From NCBI RefSeq assembly GCF_002266465.3, contig NZ_CP029427.2, forward strand, positions 1,800,501 through 1,864,500: DNA of 64,000 nucleotides, written 5' to 3'. Positions 8,411 through 16,308 of this stretch are shown in pieces. Every line of letters starts with the position of its first letter. The first letter of the stretch is position 1. Origin of the DNA: Bradyrhizobium symbiodeficiens (GTDB lineage: Bacteria > Pseudomonadota > Alphaproteobacteria > Rhizobiales > Xanthobacteraceae). The position numbers and the translations under genes are program-made. Under the pieces are notes generated by a model. The model searched no databases and was not told the origin of the DNA. It worked only from the letters and a program-made list of their open reading frames with translations.

Positions 8411-9112
8411 TCAGCGACCGCACAGCATGCCGTCGTCCTGGACGGCGGGCGTGATGGTCGGCGAGGCGTCGGCGTACTGGTTCACCGCGCACAGCCCGGC
8501 ACTCGCGGCGCAATTGGCGGCGAAGGTCCAGGGCGGCGTGTTGGTCTTGGTGATCGAGACCTTGCCGCCGGTCGATGTGATGATTGCGGTGTCGCCCGGC
8601 TGGGTTAGCTGCACGCATTGTGAACCCGTCGTGCAGACGCTGGCCGCACCGTCCTGAAGCACGACGACGGAGCGTCCGCGCTGCGAGAGGATGTCGAGCG
8701 TGGTGCCGCGTACGCCGATGGTGGCAAGGGGCGTCGTGATCTTGTAGGCGGTCTTCTCGGAATGTCCGGTGACGAAGCGGAACGCGCCGGTGGTCATGCG
8801 GATCGCGACGTCGCGATAGCTGTGCTCGTCGTTGAAGACGGTGCGGTCGAGCTTGAGCGTGGCGCTCGGACCGAGCGACAGATTGGTGCTGTCGGCCATC
8901 ACGAAGCGCGCGGCGCTGTCGGCGCCGGTGCGCACGGTCTCGTCGCGCAGCATGCTGTCGCCGACACTGATCGGTGTGGCCGTCGCGGCCACGCGCACGA
9001 CTTCGTTCTGGATCACGACGGCTTCGCCGACGCGCGTCTGCGCCGACGCGGCAGGCGCCGCGCACAATGCGGCCGACAACAAGGTGGGGAAAAGCCAGAA
9101 ACGCAAATTCAT
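8411..9112 (-). CDS. Exported FecR-domain protein
   Basis: A 233-residue protein with a signal peptide (residues 1-24, ending AAPAASAQ) and a FecR-like domain at about 45-150. Visible landmarks include DETVRTGADSAARFVMADSTNLSLGPSATLKLD, VTGHSEKTAYKITTPLATIGVRGTTLD and SVVVLQDGAASV. Here FecR occurs alone, without an anti-sigma transmembrane arrangement or a neighbouring ECF sigma factor, so a role as a periplasmic structural or adaptor module is more likely than iron signalling. The C-terminal third has five cysteines. It is the first gene of an operon with the beta-barrel gene. The start ATG at 9112 is chosen because the signal peptide begins there. Confidence 0.82.
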   Translation of the reverse strand: MNLRFWLFPTLLSAALCAAPAASAQTRVGEAVVIQNEVVRVAATATPISVGDSMLRDETVRTGADSAARFVMADSTNLSLGPSATLKLDRTVFNDEHSYRDVAIRMTTGAFRFVTGHSEKTAYKITTPLATIGVRGTTLDILSQRGRSVVVLQDGAASVCTTGSQCVQLTQPGDTAIITSTGGKVSITKTNTPPWTFAANCAASAGLCAVNQYADASPTITPAVQDDGMLCGR

Positions 9113-9225
9113 TTCACAACCGATCGATGTGTCCCTGATCGTACCGGATCGCGCGCGTTTCTGATGTGGCGAAATTATCACAAGCGGCGTGGACGTGCGT
9201 TATGCTTAGTGACAGTTGCGGCAGA

Positions 9226-10593
9226 ATGCGTTCAATGAAAACCACGATCTCTTTTTTTGTCCGCGGTGACGCAAATTTGCCACGCAAAATATCCCCACAG
9301 CAGCCGCTTGAACGGTCCGCAGTTCCGAGAGTGTCGCGAAGCGCAGTGGTTGCTGTCGCTATTTTCCTAGCTGTCCATCTCGCGCTGCTGATCGGACTGA
9401 CGATGCCGGAGAAGTTCGTCTTCGACGAGGTGCACTATGTGCCGGCGGCGCGGCAGATGCTGGCACCGGCGATGTCGCAGCCGATGCTCAATCCGATGCA
9501 TCCGCCGCTGGCCAAGGAGCTGATCGCGGCCTCGATCGCGGCCTTCGGCGACAACGCGCTTGGCTGGCGTTATCCCGCGACATTGTTCGGCGCATTGGCG
9601 ATCGTCGCGATCTATCTGGCCGGCCTCGCGCTGTTCTCCGCGCAGGGGCCGGCAATCGCCGCGGCGCTGATCGCCGCCTTGAACCAGATGCTCTACGTGC
9701 AGGCGCGCATCGCCATGCTGGACATCTTTGCGCTCGGCTTCGGTCTGCTCGCGACCGCGGCCTTCATGCATGGTTTTCGACGCGAGCGGCCGCAGGCGCT
9801 GTTCGCGCTCGCCGGCAGCCTGTTCGGCCTGGCGGCAGCCTGCAAATGGAGTGGCCTGTTTCCGCTCGGCGTCTGCATCGTCATCGTCGCGGTGATCCGC
9901 CTGATGCAGGGTTGGCGCACGCTGTTCGCCGACGCGAAGCCGGACGACTGGTACCGGCCGGACCTGTGGCCCGGCTTGAGGCTGCATCATGTGGCGCTGT
10001 GCTTCGCCGTCCTGCCGGCGATGACATATCTTGCGACCTTCGTTCCACTCTACGGGGTGTCCTTGCCGGATCTGATCGAGGCGCAGCGCCGGATCTTTGC
10101 CGACAACACCACGACCGCGATCGCCGGCCACACCTATATGAGCGCGTGGCCATCCTGGCCGCTGCTCGCACGCCCGGTGTGGTTCCTGTTCGACAAGACG
10201 GGGGAGGACAACATCTCCGCGATCGTCTTCCTCGGCAATCCGCTGGTGCTGTGGCCCGCTCTGCTCGCGCTCGTGCTCGTGCTGCGCGATTTCATCGTGC
10301 TGCGCCGGTGGGATGCGTTCCTGATCGCGGCGTTCTATTTCGGTCCTTGGCTCGCCTGGGCATTGCTGCCGCGCACGCTGGGCTTCATCTACTATTATCT
10401 ACCGGCCGCCACCGCAGCGTCGCTTGCGCTGGTCTACGTGCTGCGCCGGGACGGGCTGCCGCGCTGGCTGCTCTGGGCCTATGTCGGAACCGCCGCGATC
10501 GGTTTTGCGGTCATGCTGCCGATCTCGGCGGCTTTCATCGGCACCACGATGCGGAGCTTCAGCCGGCTGATGCTGTTCCAGAGCTGGATATGA
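9226..10593 (+). CDS. PMT/ArnT-type membrane glycosyltransferase (GT39-like)
   Basis: A polytopic protein of about 455 residues with 9-11 predicted membrane helices. The first periplasmic loop carries KFVFDEVHYVPAAR, with the Asp-Glu pair (D67-E68 from this start) that is catalytic in protein O-mannosyltransferases. MHPPLAKELIA follows, as in the family. Such enzymes move a sugar from a polyprenyl-phosphate donor to a protein or lipid acceptor at the outer face of the inner membrane. The acceptor here is unknown. ATG 9226 and ATG 9235 are both possible starts; a GTG at 9166 would add an unconvincing leader. It is divergent from the FecR gene. Confidence 0.8.
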   Translation: MRSMKTTISFFVRGDANLPRKISPQQPLERSAVPRVSRSAVVAVAIFLAVHLALLIGLTMPEKFVFDEVHYVPAARQMLAPAMSQPMLNPMHPPLAKELIAASIAAFGDNALGWRYPATLFGALAIVAIYLAGLALFSAQGPAIAAALIAALNQMLYVQARIAMLDIFALGFGLLATAAFMHGFRRERPQALFALAGSLFGLAAACKWSGLFPLGVCIVIVAVIRLMQGWRTLFADAKPDDWYRPDLWPGLRLHHVALCFAVLPAMTYLATFVPLYGVSLPDLIEAQRRIFADNTTTAIAGHTYMSAWPSWPLLARPVWFLFDKTGEDNISAIVFLGNPLVLWPALLALVLVLRDFIVLRRWDAFLIAAFYFGPWLAWALLPRTLGFIYYYLPAATAASLALVYVLRRDGLPRWLLWAYVGTAAIGFAVMLPISAAFIGTTMRSFSRLMLFQSWI

Positions 10594-10596
10594 CGT

Positions 10597-10623
10597 CGCC
10601 GCCTGCGGGGGCGGCAGGCGGCG
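10597..10623. terminator. Hairpin between convergent genes
   Basis: CGCCGCCTGC (10597-10606) and GCAGGCGGCG (10614-10623) make a perfect 10-bp GC stem with a 7-base loop. It begins three bases after the PMT-type stop, with the OmpA-like stop on the other side. There is no strong T-tract, so it is a terminator candidate only. Confidence 0.55.
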
Positions 10624-10651
10624 TGTCTTCGGTCGCGATCAAATCGAGAAA

Positions 10652-11293
10652 TTATTTCGATGCGGTCTTGGTGTCCATGTTCACGACCTGGACGCGGCGG
10701 TTGATCGGGTCGGCGCCGTTGGCGGTATCCTTCAGCTTGGTCTTGCCGTAGCCGACGGTGACGAGATCGGTGCCGTTGAGGCCGTAGTTCTGCACCAGGT
10801 ACTTCTTGATGGTGTCGGCGCGGCGCTCGGAGAGACCTTGATTGTACTCTTCGCCGCCGGTCGCGTCGGTGTGGCCGGCGACCACGAAGGTCGAGCCCTT
10901 GAGCGCCGGATCGGACAGCGCCTTGCCGAGTGCCTGCACCGAGGGCACCGAGGTCTTGGCGATATCGGCCGAGTTGTAGTCGAACTGTATCTCCAGATCG
11001 ATCTTCGGCTTGGTCGCGGCGAGCTCGGCAATCTGCTCGCGCTCACCGGTCGAGAGCGAGCGGGTCGAGCGGTTACGCACAGTGTTCAGGAATGTCGATT
11101 CCTTGGCCTGCATCGCCGGATCGGCCTGCGGACCGGCGGACAGGCCGCGGGTCGCCGGCTTCGGCTTCAGTGCATCCAGGATCTGGCCTGTCGAGACGTT
11201 GTTGTCACCGGCCAGAGCCAGGCCCGCCGTCATCGACAGCGCGGCGGAGAGAGTTATCACCTTCAGTCCAAGGAACTTATCAAAACGGGTCAT
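10652..11293 (-). CDS. OmpA-family peptidoglycan-binding protein
   Basis: A 213-residue exported protein. The signal peptide covers about residues 1-28 (LSAALSMTAGLALA). A low-complexity region follows, then an OmpA/MotB C-terminal domain at about 95-205, with IQFDYNSADI, VVAGHTDATGGEEYNQGLSERRA and NRRVQVVNM. The Asp and Arg residues that bind diaminopimelic acid in OmpA-like domains are present (HTDATG and the ERR pair). There is no N-terminal barrel and no lipobox, so it is probably a soluble periplasmic protein that tethers to peptidoglycan. Partners are unknown. Confidence 0.88.
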   Translation of the reverse strand: MTRFDKFLGLKVITLSAALSMTAGLALAGDNNVSTGQILDALKPKPATRGLSAGPQADPAMQAKESTFLNTVRNRSTRSLSTGEREQIAELAATKPKIDLEIQFDYNSADIAKTSVPSVQALGKALSDPALKGSTFVVAGHTDATGGEEYNQGLSERRADTIKKYLVQNYGLNGTDLVTVGYGKTKLKDTANGADPINRRVQVVNMDTKTASK

Positions 11294-11364
11294 TGTCGTA
11301 TCCTCGCTGTTTCGCCTGATAGCGATTTGATGCTGCGAGCATAGGGCAGGTTCAAAGGCCCTGA

Positions 11365-11380
11365 TGTGATCTTGGTCACG
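11365..11380. promoter_or_regulatory. CRP/FNR-like site upstream of the OmpA-like gene
   Basis: TGTGA-TCTTGG-TCACG matches the TGTGA-N6-TCACA pattern of the CRP family except for the last base. It is about 72 bases before the OmpA-like start codon on the other strand. No regulator gene of this family lies in the window. Confidence 0.4.
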
Positions 11381-11518
11381 GTGGCAACAGCCGCTTCAGG
11401 GCCGATCCTGGCGCATTTCCGGGCGTTCCGGACGTCGGACCGGCGCGTTTCGCCGTTACCCCCGGGGGGCGGGGCCGATCGCACCAATAGCAGTGGTCGC
11501 ACTCGCCGCGGTGCGGGT

Positions 11519-11644
11519 TCAGGCGGCGGCGGTCCTCGGGTGATTGAAATCACGTTGAGGTGCGCGGGCCTTGGCTCCGGCAGCCCCGTTGTAGTGCATG
11601 CACGCGCTCTTCATCTTGCCATTGCTCATGCCGGTGTTGGCCAT
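11519..11644 (-). CDS. Possible 41-residue small protein
   Basis: A short minus-strand frame starting at ATG 11644, with AAGGA seven bases ahead. The predicted peptide begins MANTGMSNGKMKSACMHYNG and is basic, with one cysteine. I recognise no family. The case rests only on the ribosome-binding site, and it overlaps a CRP/FNR-like palindrome, so it may equally be chance within a regulatory region. Confidence 0.25.
   Translation of the reverse strand: MANTGMSNGKMKSACMHYNGAAGAKARAPQRDFNHPRTAAA
11540..11553. promoter_or_regulatory. Perfect GTGATT-GA-AATCAC palindrome
   Basis: A perfect 14-bp palindrome. It reads as GTGA-N6-TCAC (CRP type) or as xTGAT-N4-ATCAx (FNR/FixK type with altered outer bases). 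It lies 164 bases upstream of the orphan terminator stem at 11717 and is on the plus-strand side of it. Confidence 0.4.
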
Positions 11645-11716
11645 GGCCATTTCCTTGTTCGACGATGAAGTCGCAGAAGGCCATGATGGCGAAGTAGGCT
11701 TCGGCCGCTGCAACCG

Positions 11717-11750
11717 GCCGCGCTGTCAGCAGATGGCAGCGCGGCTTTTT
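11717..11750 (+). terminator. Strong intrinsic terminator with no upstream gene on its strand
   Basis: GCCGCGCTG (11717-11725) and CAGCGCGGC (11737-11745) form a 9-bp GC stem followed directly by TTTTT. The orientation is plus, but no plus-strand protein gene precedes it back to 10593. It lies 60 bases before the YcaQ-type gene. Confidence 0.7.
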
Positions 11751-11811
11751 CATTGCAGGTTCCGGTCAGGTTCTTTCTCCCGGCGCGAATCCCGCTACAT
11801 TGCGTTCTGCA

Positions 11812-12978
11812 ATGTCACGCGCGCCCAAATCGCTTCCCCTCACCACGTCACAGGCCCGGCAGATCTGGCTGCAAGCCCAGCGGCTGGATGAACGCGCCCC
11901 GTTCGGCGAGGGAGCACAGGCCGTCGCAGATGCGGTCGCCCATCTCGGCTACGTGCAGATCGACACCATCAACGTCATCGAGCGCTGCCACCATCACATC
12001 CTGTTCAGCCGTATCCCGTCCTACCGGCGCGCCGATCTGCGCCACGCCCAGAGCGTCGACAGAAGCGTGTTCGAGTATTGGACGCACGCGCTTTCCTACG
12101 TGCCCGCCGGCGACTTCCGTTTCTTCCTGCCGGCGATGCGCGAGCATCGCCGCGAAGGGCACAAATGGTTCGCCTCGGTGAAGCCTGCGGACACGCGCAA
12201 GGTGATGCGGCTGGTGCGTGCCGGGCCGCTGACGATCCGCGATATCGAGGACGACGTGCTCACCGAGAAGGAGCATCTGTGGCAGAGCCGCAAGCCGTCG
12301 AAGCGGGCGTTGCAGCTCGCCTTCTATACAGGCGCCGTGACCATCAGCGAGCGGCAGGGCATGCTCAAGACCTACGAGCTGATGACGCGTCATTTCGATT
12401 GGGACAAGCTCCCCAGGCCGGCGTCCGCTAAGGAGATTACGACCTATCTGCTCGACCGCGCATTGCGGTCGCAAGGCGTAGTGAGCCTCGATTCCGTCTG
12501 CCACCTCGATGCGCCGCGCAAGAAGGCAGTGGCCGGCCTGATCGCCTCCCGCGTCCGCCGCGGCGAGCTCGTGCCTGTCGCGATCGAAGGTGCCGGCAAG
12601 CAGGAGCATTGGGCGGCGCCGGCCACGCTCGAGGCGACCAGCGGGGTGGTCTCGCCCGACCTCGTCCACATCCTCTCGCCGTTCGATCCCCTGATCATCC
12701 AGCGCAAGCGCACCAATCTCATCTTCGGTTACAACCATTTGTTCGAGGCCTATGTGCCGAAGGCCAAACGCAAGCTCGGCTATTTTGCGCTGCCGGTGCT
12801 GGTCGGCGACGAGATCGTCGCCGCGCTCGATCTGAAGACCGATCGGCAGGCGAAGAAGCTGCTGATGCAGAAATGGACCTGGGTGGGGCAGGGCAAGAAG
12901 ACGGCGGGGCGCAAGGAGCTCAAGCAGAAGATCGAGGGCGAGCTCGATCGTTTCGAGCGGTTTCAATTGGCGGAGTAG
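11812..12978 (+). CDS. YcaQ/AlkX-type winged-helix DNA glycosylase
   Basis: A 388-residue protein of the HTH_42 family, to which the E. coli crosslink-unhooking glycosylase YcaQ belongs. The family motif QxD is visible as VQIDTINVIERCHHHILFSR near residues 45-64, and the core IL-SPFDPLIIQRKRTNLIFGYNHLFEAYVPK is well preserved. Family enzymes excise alkylated bases and can open interstrand crosslinks. I prefer the ATG at 11812; a TTG four codons upstream is possible. The last 59 bases overlap the end of a convergent gene. Confidence 0.87.
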   Translation: MSRAPKSLPLTTSQARQIWLQAQRLDERAPFGEGAQAVADAVAHLGYVQIDTINVIERCHHHILFSRIPSYRRADLRHAQSVDRSVFEYWTHALSYVPAGDFRFFLPAMREHRREGHKWFASVKPADTRKVMRLVRAGPLTIRDIEDDVLTEKEHLWQSRKPSKRALQLAFYTGAVTISERQGMLKTYELMTRHFDWDKLPRPASAKEITTYLLDRALRSQGVVSLDSVCHLDAPRKKAVAGLIASRVRRGELVPVAIEGAGKQEHWAAPATLEATSGVVSPDLVHILSPFDPLIIQRKRTNLIFGYNHLFEAYVPKAKRKLGYFALPVLVGDEIVAALDLKTDRQAKKLLMQKWTWVGQGKKTAGRKELKQKIEGELDRFERFQLAE

Positions 12979-13423
12979 ATTCCACTTCGGCGAGACGCGC
13001 GATCCAAGCGCCGAACACAATCCCGACAGCGTAGGCCACCAGATTCCACGGCGAGAAGATGCGCCCGAGCAGCAGCGCGCCGGCCGTGGTCAGCCGGAAC
13101 GCATCGAGCCATGGCGTGTGCACCAGGCGGGAGAACTCGACGACGACGGCGATCATCGCCGCGACCGCCGCAATCTGCGTCCGGGTGAGGCGCGGCAGCA
13201 GAGCCCCGACCAGCAGAAACACCATCGTGGCCCACAACAGTGAGCCGCCATACTTCACGATGAACGCAGGCAGGCCGATCGGAAAGCCGTACCAGCGCAG
13301 GGACAGTCCACAGGCGATCACCGCGAGCGCGAGGGCGGCGCGGGTCAGCGATGTCCGTAACAGCGCAACAGGTTTATCCGGTTGCGTCCCGTGCATTGCT
13401 TGCTCCATTGACTCTTTGGCCAC
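12920..13423 (-). CDS. DUF2809 family membrane protein
   Basis: A small integral membrane protein of about 158-167 residues with four or five hydrophobic helices (for example ALALAVIACGLSLRWYG, FIVKYGGSLLWATMVFLLVGALL and TQIAAVAAMIAVVVEFSRL). The motif VKYGGSLLWATMV and the EFSRLVHTPWLDAFR segment fit DUF2809. Function is unknown. The frame opens at GTG 13423. ATG 13408 and ATG 13396 (with GGAG ahead) are equally good starts. It ends inside the YcaQ gene on the other strand and is divergent from the MFS gene. Confidence 0.75.
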   Translation of the reverse strand: MAKESMEQAMHGTQPDKPVALLRTSLTRAALALAVIACGLSLRWYGFPIGLPAFIVKYGGSLLWATMVFLLVGALLPRLTRTQIAAVAAMIAVVVEFSRLVHTPWLDAFRLTTAGALLLGRIFSPWNLVAYAVGIVFGAWIARLAEVESTPPIETARNDRARPRSSA

Positions 13424-13473
13424 GATGCTGAAAACCGCAACCTGCCCATAAAAGCAACAACCCGGGGGAAGCC

Positions 13474-14817
13474 ATGAGCCAGACCACCACTTATGCCGGT
13501 TCCGCCGGCGGCGCCAAGAACTTCAACAAGTCGGACATCGAGACTTCGACGATCCGCGCCATCTCCTGGCGCCTGATTCCGTTCCTGGTGCTGGCCTACT
13601 TCTTCTCCTATCTCGACCGCGTCAATCTCGGCTTCGCCGCGCTGACCATGAATGTGGAGCTGAAGTTCACGCCGCTGATCTTCTCCTGGGGCGCCGGCAT
13701 CTTCTTCATCGGCTATTTCATCTTCGAGGTGCCGAGCAATCTGGCGCTCGAGAAGTTCGGTGCCAGCCGCTGGATCGCCCGCATCATGGTGACCTGGGGC
13801 ATCATCTCGGCGCTGATGGCGCTCACGAGCGGTGTTACCAGCTTCTACGTCCTGCGCTTCCTGCTCGGCGTCGCCGAGGCCGGCTTCTTTCCCGGCATAA
13901 TCCTCTATCTCACCTATTGGTATCCGGCCGAATATCGCGCCCGCTTCCTTGCGGCCTTCGCCATCGCCGTGCCGGTCTCGACCGTGATCGGTGCGCCGAT
14001 CTCGGGCCTGCTGCTCGGGCTCGACGGCGCGATGGGCCTGAAGGGCTGGCAATGGCTCTTCATCATCGAAGGCATTCCCTCGGTGCTGCTCGGCATCGTT
14101 ACCTGGTTCTATCTCACCGACAAGCCGGAGAAGGCGGATTGGCTGTCGGCCGAGCAGAAGGCGTGGCTGAAGGCGAAGCTCGATTCGGAAATCGCGGCCA
14201 AGCAAGCGGTGAAGCACCTTTCGCTCGGCGAGGCATTGTCCTCGCCGAAGGTGATCGCGCTCAGCCTGATCTATTTCGGCTTCGTCGGCGCGCTCTACGG
14301 CATGCAGTTCTGGCTGCCGCAGATCGTCAAGGCTTTCGGGCTGACCAACGCGCAGACCGGCTTCGTCACCGCGATCCCGTATCTGTTCGGCACGATCGCC
14401 ATGATCCTGTGGGCGCGGCATTCCGATGCCACGCGCGAACGCGTGAAGCATGTCGGCGCGCCGCTGCTGCTCACCGCCGTCGCGCTCGCCGTCTCCAGCT
14501 TCCTCACGGATCCCACCATGACGATGGTGGTACTGACGGTGGCCGCGATCGGCGTGTTCTGCTGCTTCGGTGTGTTCTGGACCCTGCCGACCGCCTGGCT
14601 CTCCGGCACGGCGGCAGCGGGCGGCATCGCCCTGATCAACTCGATCGGCAACCTTGCCGGCTTCGGCGGGCCGTACCTGATCGGCTGGGTCAAGGAAGCC
14701 ACCGGCCAGACCTCGACCGGCCTGTTGGTGCTCGCTGCGCTGCCCCTGATCGCCGGCATCCTGGCGTTCGTCGGTGGCCACGACAGCAAGCATGAGTTCG
14801 CCGAGCAGGGGCGGTAG
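13474..14817 (+). CDS. MFS transporter, anion:cation symporter family
   Basis: A 447-residue, 12-helix secondary transporter. The family hallmark is in helix 1 and its following loop, FFSYLDRVNLGFAALTMN, and in YFIFEVPSNLALEKFGASRWIARIMVTWG, both typical of the ACS family (organic-anion uptake such as tartrate, phthalate or hexuronates). AEAGFFPGIILYLTYWYP follows in helix 4-5. The middle loop is cytosolic and Lys-rich. The ATG has GGGGGAAG ahead. No catabolic gene is next to it, so the substrate is open. Confidence 0.88.
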   Translation: MSQTTTYAGSAGGAKNFNKSDIETSTIRAISWRLIPFLVLAYFFSYLDRVNLGFAALTMNVELKFTPLIFSWGAGIFFIGYFIFEVPSNLALEKFGASRWIARIMVTWGIISALMALTSGVTSFYVLRFLLGVAEAGFFPGIILYLTYWYPAEYRARFLAAFAIAVPVSTVIGAPISGLLLGLDGAMGLKGWQWLFIIEGIPSVLLGIVTWFYLTDKPEKADWLSAEQKAWLKAKLDSEIAAKQAVKHLSLGEALSSPKVIALSLIYFGFVGALYGMQFWLPQIVKAFGLTNAQTGFVTAIPYLFGTIAMILWARHSDATRERVKHVGAPLLLTAVALAVSSFLTDPTMTMVVLTVAAIGVFCCFGVFWTLPTAWLSGTAAAGGIALINSIGNLAGFGGPYLIGWVKEATGQTSTGLLVLAALPLIAGILAFVGGHDSKHEFAEQGR

Positions 14818-14837
14818 AGGGCAATCCCCACCGTCGC

Positions 14838-14860
14838 GTAGCCTGGATGATCCAGGCTAC
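14838..14860. repeat. Palindromic repeat after the MFS gene
   Basis: The 11-base arm GTAGCCTGGAT and its exact complement flank a single base, making a 23-bp palindrome 20 bases after the MFS stop. The arm resembles the GTAGCCCGGAT ends of the larger repeats at 20115 and 58381, so this is probably a minimal copy of that family. Confidence 0.6.
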
Positions 14861-14947
14861 GGACCTGTGCTCAGCCCTATCAGGGCACCTACCTCACCAT
14901 GGTTCTTTCGACCCTTACCACCCCTTAACGATCACGCATTCCTGATA

Positions 14948-14973
14948 ACTGACGATTATTGACTTTCATCAGT
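14948..14973. promoter_or_regulatory. Imperfect palindrome, possible TetR operator
   Basis: ACTGACGA (14948-14955) and TCATCAGT (14966-14973) are inverted repeats with one mismatch, 10 bases apart. The site is 46 bases before the RND adaptor start in an AT-rich stretch. The TetR gene at the end of the same operon makes an operator here plausible, but this is inference from position and symmetry. Confidence 0.35.
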
Positions 14974-15018
14974 GATTAGTCGACATTGCTCTCAATCGCG
15001 ATGCAGGAGTGTCCTTAG

Positions 15019-16125
15019 ATGTTCGTCCGGTCGGTTTTGTCGAGCTATTCCAGGCTGTTGGCAGGTGTGTCGTTAGCCCTGATGGCGGCTGCGCTGGCCG
15101 GGTGCAATGACACCGTCGCCGAGAAGGCTGAGCCGCCGCGGCCGGTTCTGGTCGCAACCGCGCATTATGATGCCGAGACCCCGGAGCGCAGCTTCGTCGG
15201 CACCATCAGGCCGCGAATCGAGAGCGATCTCGGCTTCCGTGTCGCCGGCAAGGTCGCCAAGCGGCTCGTGGAAGTCGGCCAGACCGTCGAAATCGGCCAG
15301 CCGCTCGCGACCCTCGACGAGGTCGACCTGAAGCTCCAGGCCGAGCAGTCCGTCGCCGAGCAGACCGCCGCGACCGGCGTGCTGGCCCAGGCCGCCGCTG
15401 CCGAGCAGCGCGCCAAGGATCTGAAGGCCAAGGGCTGGACCACCGATGCCCAGCTCGACCAGAGCCGCGCCTCGGCCGACGAGGCCCGCGCGCGCCTGAA
15501 CCGGGCTGAGCGGGCGGTCGAACTGACCAAGAACTCCCTTTCCTACGCGACGCTCAACGCCGACGCCCGTGGCGTCGTCACCGCAACGCTGATCGAGCCC
15601 GGCCAGGTGGTCTCCGCGGGCCAGGCTTCGATCCGCGTCGCCCGCTTTGCCGAAAAGGAAGCGGTCGTCGCGATCCCTGAGACGCTGGTTGGACGCGCCA
15701 AGTCGGGCGTCGCCAGCGTCACTCTTTGGTCGGAGCCGGGCAAGAAGTATACGGCCAAGCTGCGCGAGATCGCGCCGACGGCCGATCCGGCCACGCGCAC
15801 CTATCTTGCGAAGTTCTCGCTGCCGGAGGCCGACGACAAGGTTTCGCTCGGCATGACCGCGACGCTGACGTTGTCGGACGCGGCCACCGAGCGCGTCGCG
15901 CGGCTGCCGCTGTCGGCCTTGTTCAACGAAGGCGGCAAGCCCTCCTTCTTCGTCGTCGACGATAACGGCGCGTTGACGCTGAAGCCGGTGGCAGTGAAAT
16001 CCTACGAGAGCAACGACGTCGTCATCACCGGCGGTGTGGAAGAGGGCGCCAAGATCGTTACCCTCGGTGTGCAGAAGCTCGATCCGGGCCAGCGGGTGCG
16101 GGTTGTGTCGTCACTGTCCTTTTAA
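15019..16125 (+). CDS. RND efflux periplasmic adaptor lipoprotein
   Basis: A 368-residue membrane-fusion protein. The N-terminus has a lipoprotein signal with lipobox ALAGC (Cys29). The adaptor fold follows: split lipoyl/barrel-sandwich half at about 60-95 (GFRVAGKVAKRLVEVGQTVEIGQPLATLDE), a short alpha-hairpin at about 100-170, the second lipoyl half (ARGVVTATLIEPGQVVSAGQ), then beta-barrel and membrane-proximal domains. It should link the RND pump to an outer-membrane channel. No outer-membrane factor gene is in this operon, so a channel encoded elsewhere is needed. Confidence 0.9.
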   Translation: MFVRSVLSSYSRLLAGVSLALMAAALAGCNDTVAEKAEPPRPVLVATAHYDAETPERSFVGTIRPRIESDLGFRVAGKVAKRLVEVGQTVEIGQPLATLDEVDLKLQAEQSVAEQTAATGVLAQAAAAEQRAKDLKAKGWTTDAQLDQSRASADEARARLNRAERAVELTKNSLSYATLNADARGVVTATLIEPGQVVSAGQASIRVARFAEKEAVVAIPETLVGRAKSGVASVTLWSEPGKKYTAKLREIAPTADPATRTYLAKFSLPEADDKVSLGMTATLTLSDAATERVARLPLSALFNEGGKPSFFVVDDNGALTLKPVAVKSYESNDVVITGGVEEGAKIVTLGVQKLDPGQRVRVVSSLSF

Positions 16126-16192
16126 GTCTCGTTTTCGAGTTCGTCGTTGCAAGGCGAGTTTCGGCCCGAGCGCAAATGCGAAGGCTGAAGCG

Positions 16193-16235
16193 GCGAAGCG
16201 ATCCAGAATCTGCCCAGCCCCCTGGATTGCTTCGC
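16193..16235. repeat. Short inverted repeat between adaptor and pump genes
   Basis: GCGAAGCGATCCAG (16193-16206) and CTGGATTGCTTCGC (16222-16235) pair along 14 bases with one G-T. The 183-bp gap between the adaptor and pump genes is unusually long for an RND operon and seems to hold a decayed copy of a mobile intergenic repeat. Confidence 0.55.
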
Positions 16236-16308
16236 TGCCTCGCGATGACGGTTTGAACTGAGTGGCTGTCGTTATTTTGGCAATTGGATCGTCTTTTCGG
16301 AGAGAGCG

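Larger units (their letters stand above)
11294..11811. other. 518-bp gene-poor region with CRP/FNR-like sites and an orphan terminator
   Basis: No convincing gene of normal size is seen here. The region holds the promoter of the OmpA-like gene at its left end, two GTGA-N6-TCAC palindromes (11365-11380 and 11540-11553), one doubtful 41-codon minus-strand ORF and, at its right end, a strong plus-strand intrinsic terminator. The mix suggests a small RNA or leader rather than a protein gene. Confidence 0.6.

Noticed and set aside
7329..9065. Single 578-codon protein covering both the barrel gene and the FecR gene
   Set aside because: The N-terminal half of that frame is out of phase with the FecR protein and lacks any fold; the real start with signal peptide is at 8408.
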